Of a DNA stretch of 64,000 nucleotides, positions 39,429 through 51,817 are shown piece by piece; within the stretch, counting starts at the first letter, position 1; each line of letters starts with the position of its first letter. The position numbers were made by a program, and so were the translations under genes. The DNA lies in the NCBI GenBank assembly GCA_021397835.1, contig JAJFZO010000087.1, positions 620,001 through 684,000 on the forward strand, written 5' to 3'. The DNA is from Moringa oleifera. Lineage: Eukaryota; Streptophyta; Magnoliopsida; Brassicales; Moringaceae. Below the pieces are notes generated by a model. The model was not told where the DNA came from and ran no database searches. It worked only from the letters and a program-made list of their open reading frames with translations.

Positions 39429-40011
39429 TGTTAATTTCTTTTAGAAAAGGTGTATGCTTTCATTTGTACCAGTACACTTGTCATAGGCATCTCTTCCCCA
39501 TCAATGTAACAACAATTTCCTTCTAAACTCAATGAGCCCTTTTACTGTTTCTAGCATTCCTGTTCCTCACTTCCTGTGCTAGAAGATTCAATTAGTTCTA
39601 AAAGGAACTTGAATTAGTATTTTTGTGTATGACTTGCATCTTCTTTTCCAAATTCCAGAACACCATTTCTCTTAGAAATTGAGCTTCTCTTGAATAAACA
39701 ACTCCTACCAAACCAAAATAAAAAAATTAAAGGCAGAATTATTTGACAGAGGGAACTACAAGTGTTCATTGTAGATGCTTAAATCTGAGGAACTTTGTGG
39801 TTTCTTTAACAAACCCTAATGGCACAATGACCTAAAGATTTTCTTTAGCTAAGAAAGACATTCATACACAAAGCTTGACCCTTGGAACTTTGTAACCTGA
39901 ATTTGTATGTATTTACCCACAGAGTACCAACCTAAAATTGATCTCCAACTAGATCGAACATGGTTGTTTCTCCCATGCCTTTGCCTTTAGCTTGGTAATT
40001 TTTCTTGCCAA

Positions 40012-42912
40012 CTATGATTTCAGCTTCTGTTTCATGTATCTGAGAGCAGAACGCAACATTGCTCTAGCTTTCCTATCAGGAGTACACCCTGCCTTGATCA
40101 TCTCCTCATATACTGCTGGAACCTGAAAGCAAAATAGTATTGTGGATGCACATGTTAAACCGGGTATGTATAAATTCTACAACTTTCTTTCTCTATAGGG
40201 AAGCTTTTCTCAGCAACATTGTTTGAGATTCTGACAAGTAAAATCATACCTCGTGGAACTTATCGACACGAATCAAAGCTTTCATAAGTGTCGTATATGT
40301 AACGACATCTGGTTTTAAGTCCTGCAAGATATCAAACCAAATGGCTATTCAGTAAGCTGGCTAATCAAACTACACAGCTTCATCAACATATAACACTATA
40401 TCTGAAGAGGAAAAGAAACTAGGCTTATGTTAAGCAGTAACTTACGTTTTCTTTCATGTATTGCAACACAGCAAATGCTTCCGTGTCCCTTCTATCCTCC
40501 CCAAATGCATTGATTAATGAATTAAGAGCTAAGAGACTAGGCTTTAGCCCATCTGCTCTCATGACCCTAAACGCATTTACTGCTTGCTCAGATAAACCCT
40601 ACACCAGGTAGAGAAATTAGGAAGTTATCCAATTCTCAGGAAATCCCATTAACAAAAGAGAACTGTATGCTCAATAGGCAAAACTTCATCAACTTATAGG
40701 ATTTTGAGCTGCAGCTGCCTAATGAAATATGTGGATCAGCTCTACAAACTTAGCAGGGAATGTTCAAAAATTTGTGGGAACTGCTCAAGAATTTACTTGA
40801 CCCTGTTCTCCTTTGTCCTCTTTAAAATTTTTGGTAAGGATCAAATCACCAACAAGTTCATAAGATACAGAATCACTAAATCATAAAGCCCGAGGGAAAA
40901 ACACAGAGACAAAGTATTTCTTTGTGCATTCCAGAGCTTTAGTAACATCAACTAAGGCACAAATGAATCGTTGCATTGTCAATATAAGCATTCTGATATG
41001 AATTTTATCCAATCCTAGCATTGTGAAAATAAATATCATTTGACACTCAAGTTGCTGAATCTGCTTTGCATAAAATGACATCTATATATTCAAAAGTAAC
41101 ATAACAAAATTTGGAGTTGAAACAAGTAAAAATCTGTCATACCCTCTGTGCATAGGCATTTATTAAGGCATTGTACATGGTTGAGGACGGCTTCAGCCCT
41201 GCAGATTTCATAACTTCCAAGCACTCTATTGCATCATTAAACCTCCCTGACTGTCCATAGATATCTACAAGTGTGGTGTATGTTACAACGTTTGGCAGAA
41301 TCCCCAAACTCTGCATTCTCCCCAGCAAGCTTTTCACATCATCCCACCTCTCCTGCTCCCCAAATGAATTAATCATAATGTTATATGTTGTGGCACAAGG
41401 GGAGTAGCCTCTTTCCTGCATTATCTCAAACAATCCCTCTGCTACATTGTGGCGTCCTGACTTACAATGGCAATCAATAAGCGTGTTCCAAGTAACAGTA
41501 TCAGGCTGTATCCCTTCCGATAACATCCTATCAAAGGTAGCCATGGCATGATCAAGACAATTATGCTTTCCAAAAGTATCAATCATCACATTGTAAAAAT
41601 GTCTGTCGGGTGTCACCCCACAACTCTTCATCTCCCTCAACACCTGAAAGGTCCTTTGCCACTCCCCTCTATCACGGTAACCTGCTAAGATTCTACTGAA
41701 AACAAAGGAATTAGGCTGCACATTGCTTGCTTCCATCTCCTTCAACACAATCCTAGCGCTCTCCCATCTACCTGCATTCGCATAGGCATCAATTAGAAGA
41801 CAGTAAGTATGCTCGTCTGGTGAAACCCCACTCCTCTCCATTTCGGAAACAATTAATTCTGCATCTTTCAAAGAGCCCGTTTTCACATACCCTTTAAGCA
41901 GGGCATTGTAAGCTTTAGTCCTCGGTTTTAGTCCACTCTCCTTCATTTCCTCAAATACGGCCTCAGCCTCCACAATTCTCCCAGAATTCCCCAAAGCTGA
42001 TATGACAGCCACAAGAGTGGCAGTTTTGGCACTCAAACCGATAGCCTGAACCACGGCTAAGAACTGCATAGCCCGACTGGGGTCTCCAGCTTTAGCGAAA
42101 CCTACAGTAATATCATTCAAGAGCTGCGCATCAAGCTCAATCTTATCACGTTCGATCTCTCCATACAGCTTCTGCATGAGGGCAGAATCAATCTCGTTAG
42201 TTCGAGTAAGAGACTGAATAATCAAGCTGTAATTAACAAAATCCGATTGGTATCCATCTTGCCGCATCCTAGACATCAAATTCAGGGCTTTCTCGAGGTC
42301 GTTATTGCGAGCACAAGCGCCAATTAAAGCATTGTACGTTAAAGGCGTCAAGGTTTGTCTCTGTGAGAGCAAAAACGCCTCATATAGCTTCTCGGATCGG
42401 CCCAGCGCATGGATTAAAATGGAATAGAGCAGCTCGTAGGAGAAGCAGAGGTTGTGTTTTTGCAGCCACGAGACGACCTCATAAGCGAGCCCGATGGAGG
42501 AGGACGAGGAGCAGAGCGATTTGAGAAGGGAATGCCAGACAGGAGCCGGTACGGCACGGTACGCCTCGGCGAGTTCAAACTCTGTTGGGTCCAGTGAGGT
42601 GGGTGGACCTGGGTCAGAACCCAAGTCAGAATCGGCCGTAGCGGACTTGGAAAGAAAGTTGAGGAGTGGAGTGAAGTTGTAGCGATGGCTTTGGAGGGAA
42701 ACAGCGCAGTCTTCTTCGCTTTTACTGAGCGCTTTCGATGATGAAGAGGAAGTAATAGACACCGATGACTCGGTGGTGGCGGTTGCAGCAGCAGTGACGG
42801 TGGTTGTAGCGCAGAACGGTGGCTGGAAGATGAAGTTTTGGCGTATAATGGAAGAATTCAAGTGCGCTGAAGGGAACCGAGTCGAAACTGCCGGTGGTTG
42901 TAAAAAGAGCAT
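40012..42912 (-). CDS. CRP1: Chloroplast PPR protein, CRP1-like
   Basis: Pentatricopeptide-repeat RNA-binding protein. The maize and Arabidopsis CRP1 proteins act in chloroplasts on petB/petD RNA processing and psaC/petA translation. Minus-strand exons 42912-41143, 40598-40446, 40321-40250 and 40122-40012 encode 701 residues, close to the Arabidopsis length. The first 60-odd residues are Ser/Thr-rich with few acidic residues, as in a transit peptide. PPR repeats begin near residue 155 ([15 protein letters not shown]) and run to the C-terminus, for example [19 protein letters not shown] and [15 protein letters not shown]. They are P-type repeats with no E, DYW or SMR domain. Similarity to At5g42310 as I recall it is strong along the whole length. 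The gene faces the carboxypeptidase tail to tail, with about 660 bp between stop codons, a pairing also seen in Arabidopsis. Confidence 0.95.
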
Positions 42913-43117
42913 TTGTGTGACGTTACTGTTACGTTATCCTCCAAAAGAGAGGGAGACAGAGAGCGATATTTCCGTAACTGAGCAAGACAGTATCTACAGA
43001 GGTGGCTTAATCAGGGAAGAAGATGGCTGTTTTATCGATTCGTTTCCTGGAGTTCAGTTTGTGGTGGTGACTGGTGCACGAGATGAACCCAGATTTTTGC
43101 CTGCTCGCGCGAAGTAG

Positions 43118-43779
43118 TGGATAGTTTGTACCCGGTAGGATATGGTACCTGAGAGTGTTACAAAGAGTCGACGAAGGTCGAATGGCTAACTGCCAAGTGG
43201 AAAATTGAAATATTTAATCTTAACATTAGTTAGTTTATTTTAAAAGATAAATAAAGATTAAGTTAACAAATTCACTCCACAGCACATTATAATTCAATTG
43301 AATTGTCTTGATTAATTAAAATTATATTAAAAGTAATAAATCAAAATTTTAAAAGCAATATATTTATTTTAATATTAATGTGAAAATTAAAAATGAATAT
43401 TATAAGTATATGTTAATTTCAAATTTTGGATTTGCTCTTTTTGAGCATTCAATAATTAATTTTAAAAATTAACATTATAACTAGAAGTAAACAATTGTCA
43501 ACTTAAGCATGTACATTTTATAATGATTTAAAAATATTTAATTGAATGTAAAAGTTTTATTATTTATTATTTGTATTATTGTATTATTTATTATATTATT
43601 TTATAACAGAATGAATTAATAAATATAAAATTATATGATAAAACCAATAAAAAATAACCCAAAACAAGCTTCTAATTAAAGTGAGTTTAGGTCCGCAGTA
43701 TATATAAGGGTAAGGAAATGAGAAAACGTTGATTAAACCCAAAACCCTTGCCGTTATTTTGCATGTACCGCACGGCGAA
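43118..43779. other. Intergenic region between divergent CRP1 and TSR1
   Basis: Contains promoters for both genes. From about 43200 to 43660 it is AT-rich with no coding signal; nearer TSR1 the composition becomes normal. Confidence 0.5.
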
Positions 43780-43788
43780 TTAGGGTTT
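43780..43788 (+). promoter_or_regulatory. Telo-box upstream of TSR1
   Basis: TTAGGGTTT, the reverse complement of AAACCCTAA, lies about 65 bp upstream of the TSR1 start codon. Telo-boxes are frequent near the start of plant ribosome-biogenesis genes, which matches the product of this gene. Confidence 0.5.
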
Positions 43789-43850
43789 TAAAAATCCCCT
43801 TCTTCTGTGATGATTTGCTAGGATTCGTTTGCCAAGTTGCTGCGGTGGCC

Positions 43851-46800
43851 ATGGGAGGATCTCGGGTTCAAGTTAACAAAGCCCACAAGACACGCTTCTC
43901 CTCTAAATCATCTCGTAACCTTCATAAAACCTCTCTCAAAGGTAATAATCTCTCTACTCTTATCCAACACATTCAAGTTGATATATTTTTGTACCCTTCA
44001 CCCCGTTTGTTGATCAATGTTGGTCTGGGAGCTGAAAATTAGATCAGTTAAGAAGAGAGGTGCACTGAAGTTGGTTTTTTTTAAAAAAAAAAAAAATTTC
44101 CTGTGGATTAGATAAGGTACGAAGTGGAAAATCAGAGCACAATGTTGCCAAGGGAGCGCGGGCTGCTCGAGTTCAGCGTAGCAAGATGGTAATTGATTAT
44201 TCGATATCTGTTTGATATCAATTGGCATATCTCATCAAACATGCTGTTGCTGATATCTTATGCCAAAGCTTGTGAATGTGTAGTTGCGGGAGCAGAAACG
44301 TGCAGCAGTTCTAAAGGAAAAAAGGGCTTCAAGTGGATCAGCAAGTCCTCCCCGAGTTATTGTGAGTTTTTTTTTTTTCCTTTCTTTAGTGTCACCACAA
44401 ATTGAGGTTCGGGTTTTTTTTTTTTTTTTGGGGGGGGGGGGGGGGGGTTGGTTTGTGTGAGGGGGAAGAGGAGGAGGGCTTCTGTGGTGCTAAGTTTTAT
44501 TTGTGCTGGTTCAACTGAACAGTTTCTTTCTTGTTTCATTTAGGCGAGTTGCTCTTAATCTATTTTGTCTAATGGCAGATTCTTTTCGGCCTTTCTGCTT
44601 CCGTGGACTTGAATCCACTTGCTCAAGATATTTTGACACTACTGTCTCCTGAGATTACTGGGGCTGCATCTTCAACAGTTGCTTCTTCTGTGTACAAACT
44701 AAGAGCAACAGTATGTTCACAATTTGAGCAGATGCATTAATTACATTCCATAATTTTCCTCTAGTAATTTGTTAAAAGAAATGGTTTTCTAAGTGCAGTT
44801 TGGTAATTCAGATAGTTTTGATCCTTAGATATTGTGGACATGCAGATGGTAAGGATGTTCAAAGTGATATGGAGTAATTCAGGTTCATTTGTCCTAATTT
44901 TTGTTAGCTCAACAAAAGAGCCACTGATCCTCTAGTATAGATTTATATGTAACGAAATTGAGAGTACTTATTAATGTATTGACGTAGAAAAATCATACCA
45001 TCTGGTTATCACTGAAGTTTATATTGACCTTTGGAAGGACAACGGTTATGAGAACTTATTTGCCTAGTTTGCATTCATTCTCAGTCTTTGATGTGAGTTA
45101 ATGAATCTGAAAACACGTGATGTTAGTTTAGTGCTGTATGATGCAATTTTTCGTTGTGCCTATGAAGACGGTGTAAGTCCATAATGTGAAAGTTTGCTAA
45201 GTCTATCTGATATTGAATGCTCTAGGTATTACAAGCACCTCATGGGGATTTATTCTCATGCATGGAAATGGCCAAGGTATGAAATTGTCTACATCTGTGT
45301 ACATTTTTCCATGTGTAGCTGGTTAAGAGGCACCTGAAGTTTGCTATGTAAATATTTTCTCAGTCTCCAATTGTTCAATGGTTTTTCATCTGTAGGTTGC
45401 TGATTTAATTGCTTTTGTGGCATCTGCAAGCTCCTCATGTGAAGAAGGCTCCTCAGACTACATTGATTCATTTGGAAGTCAATGCCTTTCTGTGTTTAGG
45501 TCAATTGGTTTGCCAAGCACCGCTGTCTTAATCCGTGTAAGTTCTTGATTGAAATGCTTTCCATAGTCATAAAAATATCTGGTAAGAAAATTAGGTTCCC
45601 CAACCTTGATTTTGATAGCATTTTGTCTGCCCATAGGATCTACCTACCGAGCTAAAAAAAAGAAATGATGCAAAGAAGATTTGTATTTCTAGTCTTGCTT
45701 CTGAATTTCCTGAGGAATGCAAGTTTTATCCTGCAGACACAAGGGATGAGTTGCATAAGGTAATCACCTATGCATCATTGATTATTTGTTTTAGGCTACT
45801 GTTTTTAGCATTGATGTTTTGCTGTACAGTTTTCAACATGCATAATGTGAGTATCCTGTTATTTCGCACAATCTAGTGCTTCTGCAGTTGATCCACTTTT
45901 GTGTCGATGATTGCAGTTTATGTGGCTTTTTAAGGAGCAAAGGCTCACATTGCCTCATTGGCGGAATCAACGGTCATATCTCATGGCAGAAAAGGTGCTT
46001 AATTTAGTGTTAGTGTGCTTTTATTGATATTTGAATTGGCTTAGAAGTAGCCCCCATACAATAAAATTGGAAGATACCTCATTTGAGATGGTTATGTAAT
46101 GCTCATTCTTGACACTGTATGATAAGTGCACAAGTTTCTTTCCTTTTCCCCCTTTGAGGGTAAGGTTTTATTTGTATATTCTTCAAATCAGTATTGATCA
46201 TACATCCATATTACAATGGGTATATACCTATGTCTGTTCCCTTATCTAGGTTGGAAACAATTATTTGTGATGTTAACTACTTGTAGTGATGTATTCTAGG
46301 TTGATACAGTAGCGGATGATTATGGCTCAGGAAAGGGCACTCTTCTTCTCACTGGTTACTTGCGCGCTCGTAGCCTTTCTGTAAATCAGCTGGTAATTAG
46401 TTCAGCCTTTGGTTGCCTTTTTTGGGTTTATCTGGTGGTTATATCTTAATTTTCTTGTGTTCAGGTTCATGTTTGCAGTGCCGGGGATTTCCAGTTGAGC
46501 AAAATTGAAATTCTGAAGGACCCATTCCCTTTAAATGCAAGAAAAGAACAGGATGCCATGGATTCTGATGAACTATGTGGTGCAGAGGTAGTGGCCATTC
46601 CCCTTTGGCATTTTGAAAGAGGTTATAGAGTGGGATTCTTATTTTGTTTTATTTTTAATTTGTTAATAAAAGTGAGGGTATAGAGTAGGATCAGCTACTA
46701 TTCTTCTCTGTGCTGTAGAAACCTCTTTCTTGGTCTTCTCATTCTTTGGTTGATGACTGTTCTAGGGTTTTAAGAGATGCTGTTAGAAAGAATCATTACA

Positions 46801-49800
46801 TTATTCACTTGTTATTTTGTTTCCTTTTTTAATATTTTCTTACATGTCCAACAAAAGCACTAGTATTATTCTTTAATATCTTTCTTAATAATTTATCTGG
46901 ATCTATGTTTTGTTTTTAAAATTTCCAGGTCATTCGTACTCTAGTTCCTGATCCCATAAAGCAGGAGCCTTTACTTGTAGAGAATGTTCCAGATCCTCTA
47001 GCAGGAGAACAGGTAATCTGGACAAGGATCAAACCTTGATCTTTTAACTACTGCTTGTGCTTATCATTTCAGTCTTAAGATTTATCAAGAGCATACTGTT
47101 TTCTGCATTGTCTGTTTCATCGGCTTCTTTGGACTGTCATAATTTGTTTAATTGTTCTCTTAGGTAGAATCAATAATTATGTGATCTTGTTTTAGTGTTT
47201 GCTGACTTTGGATTTCATCATTCATTTCTGGACTTAAATCAAATCGACCTGTAAAAATCATTATTCCAAGTTTTTAAATCTGGTTATGTTTATTCCTTCT
47301 CTATTGGTTGTCCATTATAGAAGACGTACTTAGTTCATTATCTTAATTCATCATTATTTTGTGGAATGTACTGATAGCTATGTGTAACATTTTGTTTCTG
47401 AACAGACCTGGCCAACAGAGGCAGAGATGGTAGATGCTGATAGAAACCGAAAGCATAAAAAACTGAGAAAGAGAATTCTTCCTCGTGGCACTTCAGAATA
47501 CCAGGTCTTCTTGCATTTCTGTCAATTTTCATAATTCTAAGAAGGTGGCATCAAACTAATAGGGACACACTACTTTGAATCCTATTTTCCCAAATTGCTG
47601 GATCAAAGATTATCTATTGGTCAGTTTTAAAGATTAATTTTCTTTAACTACCTTAGCCATGCAAGATCAATTGACTCTTTCCTCTCTTAATGCCCCTCTG
47701 ATAAAAAAAGAAACATCCATCTGGATCAAATTTTTCTAACTCCGTTGTGAATCCTTGGGCCTAAGTCCCACTTGTACATGTTATGCAAACCCTTGTTGTC
47801 AATTCATCTCCTGATCGGTGCTGCATATGCCATATGTGAATTATTCATCTCGTGTTATCAGGCATTCATTTTAATATCCTCATCTCAGCTGCACTAAATT
47901 TTTTAATTAATTGCCATCTATTCTTTTAGATCCTTTTAGACATCACTGTGTGTGTCTGCCCATGTGTTAATTTATTTTTGCAGGCTGCTTGGATTGTGGA
48001 TGATACAGACGAAGAGAATTTTGACATTGATGATGATAGTGATGAAGGTATGGTGTTGGACGAAAGAGAATGCGGCTTTCCTAAGCGAGAAGGTATAAAG
48101 TATCCAGATTTTGAGGATGACCAAGCATCATTAAACTTCAGAGACTCTGATGAAGAAACTGAAAATGATTCATTGATGATGGTAAGTCACTTGGTTGCTG
48201 CAATCTATGGATAAGATATGTAATTGTTTCAAAGATGCTCAATCCGTGCCTTTTTTTCCGTACAGGAGAGTGATAATATGACAAGGCAACAAATAGAGGA
48301 GGACATCAAAAAGATTAAAGAGGCACATGCTGAAGATGAAGGTATCTTTCTTGTTCCAGATTCAAAATTGTGTTTCTTGGATTGGGGTGTTCTAGGCAGA
48401 GAGAGGGAGAAGGAGAGGATGAGACTCCAGAAATTAAGGAGACAACAGCTGGAATTAACCATTGTTCCATGCTTAAAGTACTCTTTTACACTCTGTGTTA
48501 TTGAGGGGAGGGTTTGGTTTGGTTTTGATTAGTTGATTACAACTATGTATGAAGCAAATGATGTGCCTATTGCTTTGGGTTTCCGCTGTTGTTTGGTTGG
48601 ATCTCAATCGCTTGCTTTATTTTTCAGAATTTCCGGATGAAGTAGACACCCCATTAGATGTTCCTGCCAGAAAACGTTTTGCTAAGTACAGAGGCCTCAA
48701 ATCCTTTAGAACCTCCTCATGGGACCCGAAAGTAATTTGCTGTAATCCTTACATTGCTTAAATTTCTCTGTTATGATCAAGAGATCAATTGGAATCCTTA
48801 TTGGTTGAATCAGGAATCTCTGCCTCCAGAATACGCCAGAATATTTGCTTTTGATAACTTCACCAGAACACAGAAGCACGTATTTGCCCAAGCCTTGGAG
48901 ACAGAGCAGGGGAACAGGGATGACTGTGTACCTAGCAGTTCATATGTAAGGCTTCATATCAAGGAAGTACCTCTTGATGTTGCTTCCAAATTATGTGTGC
49001 TTGCAGAGGCAGCACCTGTAGTAGCATGTGGGCTTTTGCAGCATGAATCCAAGATGTCCGTCCTTCATTTCAGGTATTGCAGCATTTTCACTGTTCACTT
49101 ATTTGGTTCTTCAAAATGGTCATGTTTCTGATTTTGTTTTGACCTTCCCTCAAAATTGTTTTATTAATTTTTGCAGCATAAAGAAGCATGATAGTTATGA
49201 TGCACCCATTAAAGCCAAAGAAGAATTAGTATTTCATGTTGGTTTCCGCCAATTTCTTGCTAGGTAATGACTCATTTGCCCCTTTCTGCTTTGTCCACTG
49301 ATATTTTGTTTGAAGTTTTGAGATTTCGTTGCTCATTTGCTGGCAGGCCAGTATTTTCTACTGATAATATCAACTCAGACAAGCATAAAATGGAGAGATT
49401 TCTTCACGCGGGGCGGTTTTCAATTGCTTCAATTTATGCTCCTATTTCATTTCCACCTCTTCCTTTGATAGTCCTGAAGAGGTCTGAAGGGGCTGCTTCA
49501 TCTGCTGTCGCTGCTGTTGGCTCCTTGAAAAGCATCGACCCAGATAGAATTATTCTGAAGAAAATTATTTTAACTGGGTATGATTTAGTCTTATTCCTCG
49601 TTAAAATAATCATAACAAGTCTCCCTATCCTACTTCGGGGAAGATAACTATATAAATTTATGAATTAGTTTCACCCATCCAATCTTACCGTTGATATATG
49701 CCACCGTCTGTACTCTGCATGAACTTGTGTAGTCTGCTGCCAGGCACTTGCATTATGACTGATTGTGAAGTCTGATCTTTTTATCTTTGATTGCTTATTT

Positions 49801-50283
49801 TCTTCTAATACAGTTATCCTCACCGTGTGTCGAAAAAGAAAGCTTCAGTGAGATACATGTTCCATAACCCAGAGGATGTGAGATGGTTCAAGGTAAGAGA
49901 ATCCATCATTTTTTTTTTTTTTGACTTTTTTCAGTTTGTTTGCTTCAATGGTGGCATAGCTTGTTCTAGAATTACAAAAGATTCATTTCAAAACTCTTGA
50001 TGTGGGTTCTGATTGCAGCCTGTTGAAGTGTGGACCAAATGTGGTCGTCGTGGTCGCGTCAAGGAACCTGTTGGTACACATGGTAAGAGCTCACCGGATA
50101 GCCACAGTCATGCTTCTTAGGATATTAGTCATTTGTCCTGAGTGCTGATCTTTTCCTGTTCACCCAGGGTTCATGAAATGCATCTTCAACGGGGTCCTTC
50201 AGCAGCATGATACTGTTTGTATGAGCTTGTTCAAGCGGGCATATCCCAAGTGGCCAGAACATCGGTTCCCACTTGTTGCTTGA
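43851..50283 (+). CDS. TSR1: Pre-rRNA-processing protein TSR1 homologue
   Basis: Ribosome-biogenesis factor that binds pre-40S particles and helps late maturation of the small subunit. Twenty-one exons: 43851-43941, 44112-44188, 44284-44361, 44579-44710, 45226-45276, 45396-45536, 45637-45759, 45917-45994, 46300-46392, 46465-46587, 46929-47012, 47406-47504, 47984-48181, 48266-48341, 48628-48731, 48814-49073, 49177-49263, 49347-49577, 49814-49892, 50019-50082 and 50168-50283. The product has 794 residues. The basic N-terminus ([17 protein letters not shown]) and the early [10 protein letters not shown] match the GTPase-like domain of the Bms1/Tsr1 family, which in Tsr1 lacks GTP-binding motifs. 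An acidic linker ([17 protein letters not shown]) precedes the RIBIOP_C-type C-terminus, with [20 protein letters not shown] and [12 protein letters not shown]. No break was seen. Confidence 0.95.
44414..44447 (+). repeat. Homopolymer junction T16 followed by G18 in TSR1 intron 3
   Basis: Sixteen T (44414-44429) then eighteen G (44430-44447), followed by TTGGTTTGTGTGAGGGGG. It resembles the DPMS1 intron tract in order, run length and the T/G-rich sequence that follows. It may form a G-quadruplex or be a sequencing or assembly artefact. Confidence 0.85.
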
Positions 50284-51613
50284 TTGCTACCGATCTCAAG
50301 TTCCAGAACCCGTAACATTGAAGGGAACACTTTACTGTTTATGGGAATGAAGCTTTGGTTCAGATGTTTTATTTCAATTCCATGTTTGGTTTTGTGAGCT
50401 ACGGGGGAAGGCCAAGACGCCTGGCCTTCCTTCCCTTTCTCTCCCCCGCCCCGAATCCCACACCCGAAAATGACTTCCCTTTAGATAAGAAGTGAGTTCA
50501 AAATTGAAAGACAAGGCAAAGCCCATTGATTTGTTGTCTGCATTTTGATATCTATTACATTTTTTTGTATAATATCAGTGTGAGTTTTGCCTGTCTATTG
50601 TCATGTGCACTTGCAGAGGATGCTGTTGCAGCCTCTGCCCTTGTGTTTATCCATTTGAGAGCATGAATGTTGAGTTATTCATTTGAGAGGAGAAGCTTAA
50701 GGTTGAGCTATTCAATCCATTGCTTACTTCTCTTACTAAATGGTTTCTTTAATATCAGTGCACTTCACAGAGATTCAATGAGGGATCTCATGATTATCCA
50801 ATCTGTAACCATGATAGGCTTAATTTCCTAGTTGTCTGGTAAGAAGAAAACTTAGTGACAGTGATTAGAACGTAAGTCTCACAACTATAACTTCATATAT
50901 GATTAGGCACTTTCTATTCAAGGGGGGGTTAATTCACCATTGGTGGATATGATCAGGGTTTTAATTCGATTTCAGTTAAAGGATAAAGAATTGGAATTTA
51001 AAGGTTAGGTTGGAAAACGGTCCAAAGTTTGAATCATGTTTCAATTTAAGGTTTAATTCAAAATTAGTTCAAAATAACTCAGATTCCAGATTGTTTTTAA
51101 AATTTTATTTTGTTAAAAAATAAAAATTATTGATTAAAATGTATTTTAATTAAAATAGTTAAACGGTTTAATTATTGTTATAAAATATAAATAATAATAT
51201 TAATTGTATAAATAATTAAAAATTTTAGTATTTTAACGTTTAATTGTTAAAATTGAATTTCATTCAATTGATTATGTTCTAGTTCTTTTTCGAAAATCAT
51301 TTTTAAAAATTATTTTTAAATAGAAAAAATTTATAATATTATTTTTAAAAAATTATAAGGTTTTTTTAAAAATCATTGATAGTTATTATTAAATTTTAAA
51401 AATTAAAAATTATCTTTAAAATTAAAATTTATAAAATAATTTCATCAGATAAACTTTTTTAAAAATAACTGTTTTTTAAAAATAAATATCAAACAGGTCC
51501 TACGTTTTCAATTCGATATATTGGTTATAACCAAAATTATGATCAATACAGGATTGTGGCCGAAGTGTCGATTGTGATTGAGCTGGGTCCTGCGGATAAA
51601 AAATCCAGGTTTA
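50284..51613. other. 3' UTR of TSR1 and AT-rich spacer
   Basis: The first several hundred bases are ordinary and probably include the TSR1 3' UTR. From about 51060 to 51490 the sequence is AT-rich. No gene is seen. Confidence 0.5.
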
Positions 51614-51629
51614 AGCCCATAAATGGGCC
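51614..51629 (+). promoter_or_regulatory. Paired site II elements upstream of the second PPR gene
   Basis: AGCCCA at 51614-51619 and TGGGCC at 51624-51629 face each other about 190 bp upstream of the modelled start codon. Paired site II motifs are characteristic of promoters of plant nuclear genes for organelle proteins, including many PPR genes. The match in type and position supports a promoter here. Confidence 0.5.
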
Positions 51630-51817
51630 TATGATCCCATAAGTGCCTTAGGGGGGCTATGGGTGGATTATCGGTTCAACCCGTAACCAGCGTCTGTACT
51701 CTGCAGTGGAGCAGGTGATGCTTTTCTCCGGCGAATAATTGCATCAACTAGTTGACAGGTGAAGAAAAACGCCGGTCCGCATTTCAAGAGCTTCCTGACA
51801 AAATTTCGTCTGTTAAA

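Noticed and set aside
41143..42912. Idea that the CRP1-like gene is a single-exon PPR gene of 591 codons
   Set aside because: The open frame ends one codon after a good donor site, and three further in-phase exons encode the rest of the conserved C-terminus.
44800..45230. Possible C/D-box snoRNA in a TSR1 intron, given TGATG- and CTGA-like words
   Set aside because: No properly spaced C and D boxes with a terminal stem could be found, and the words are common by chance.
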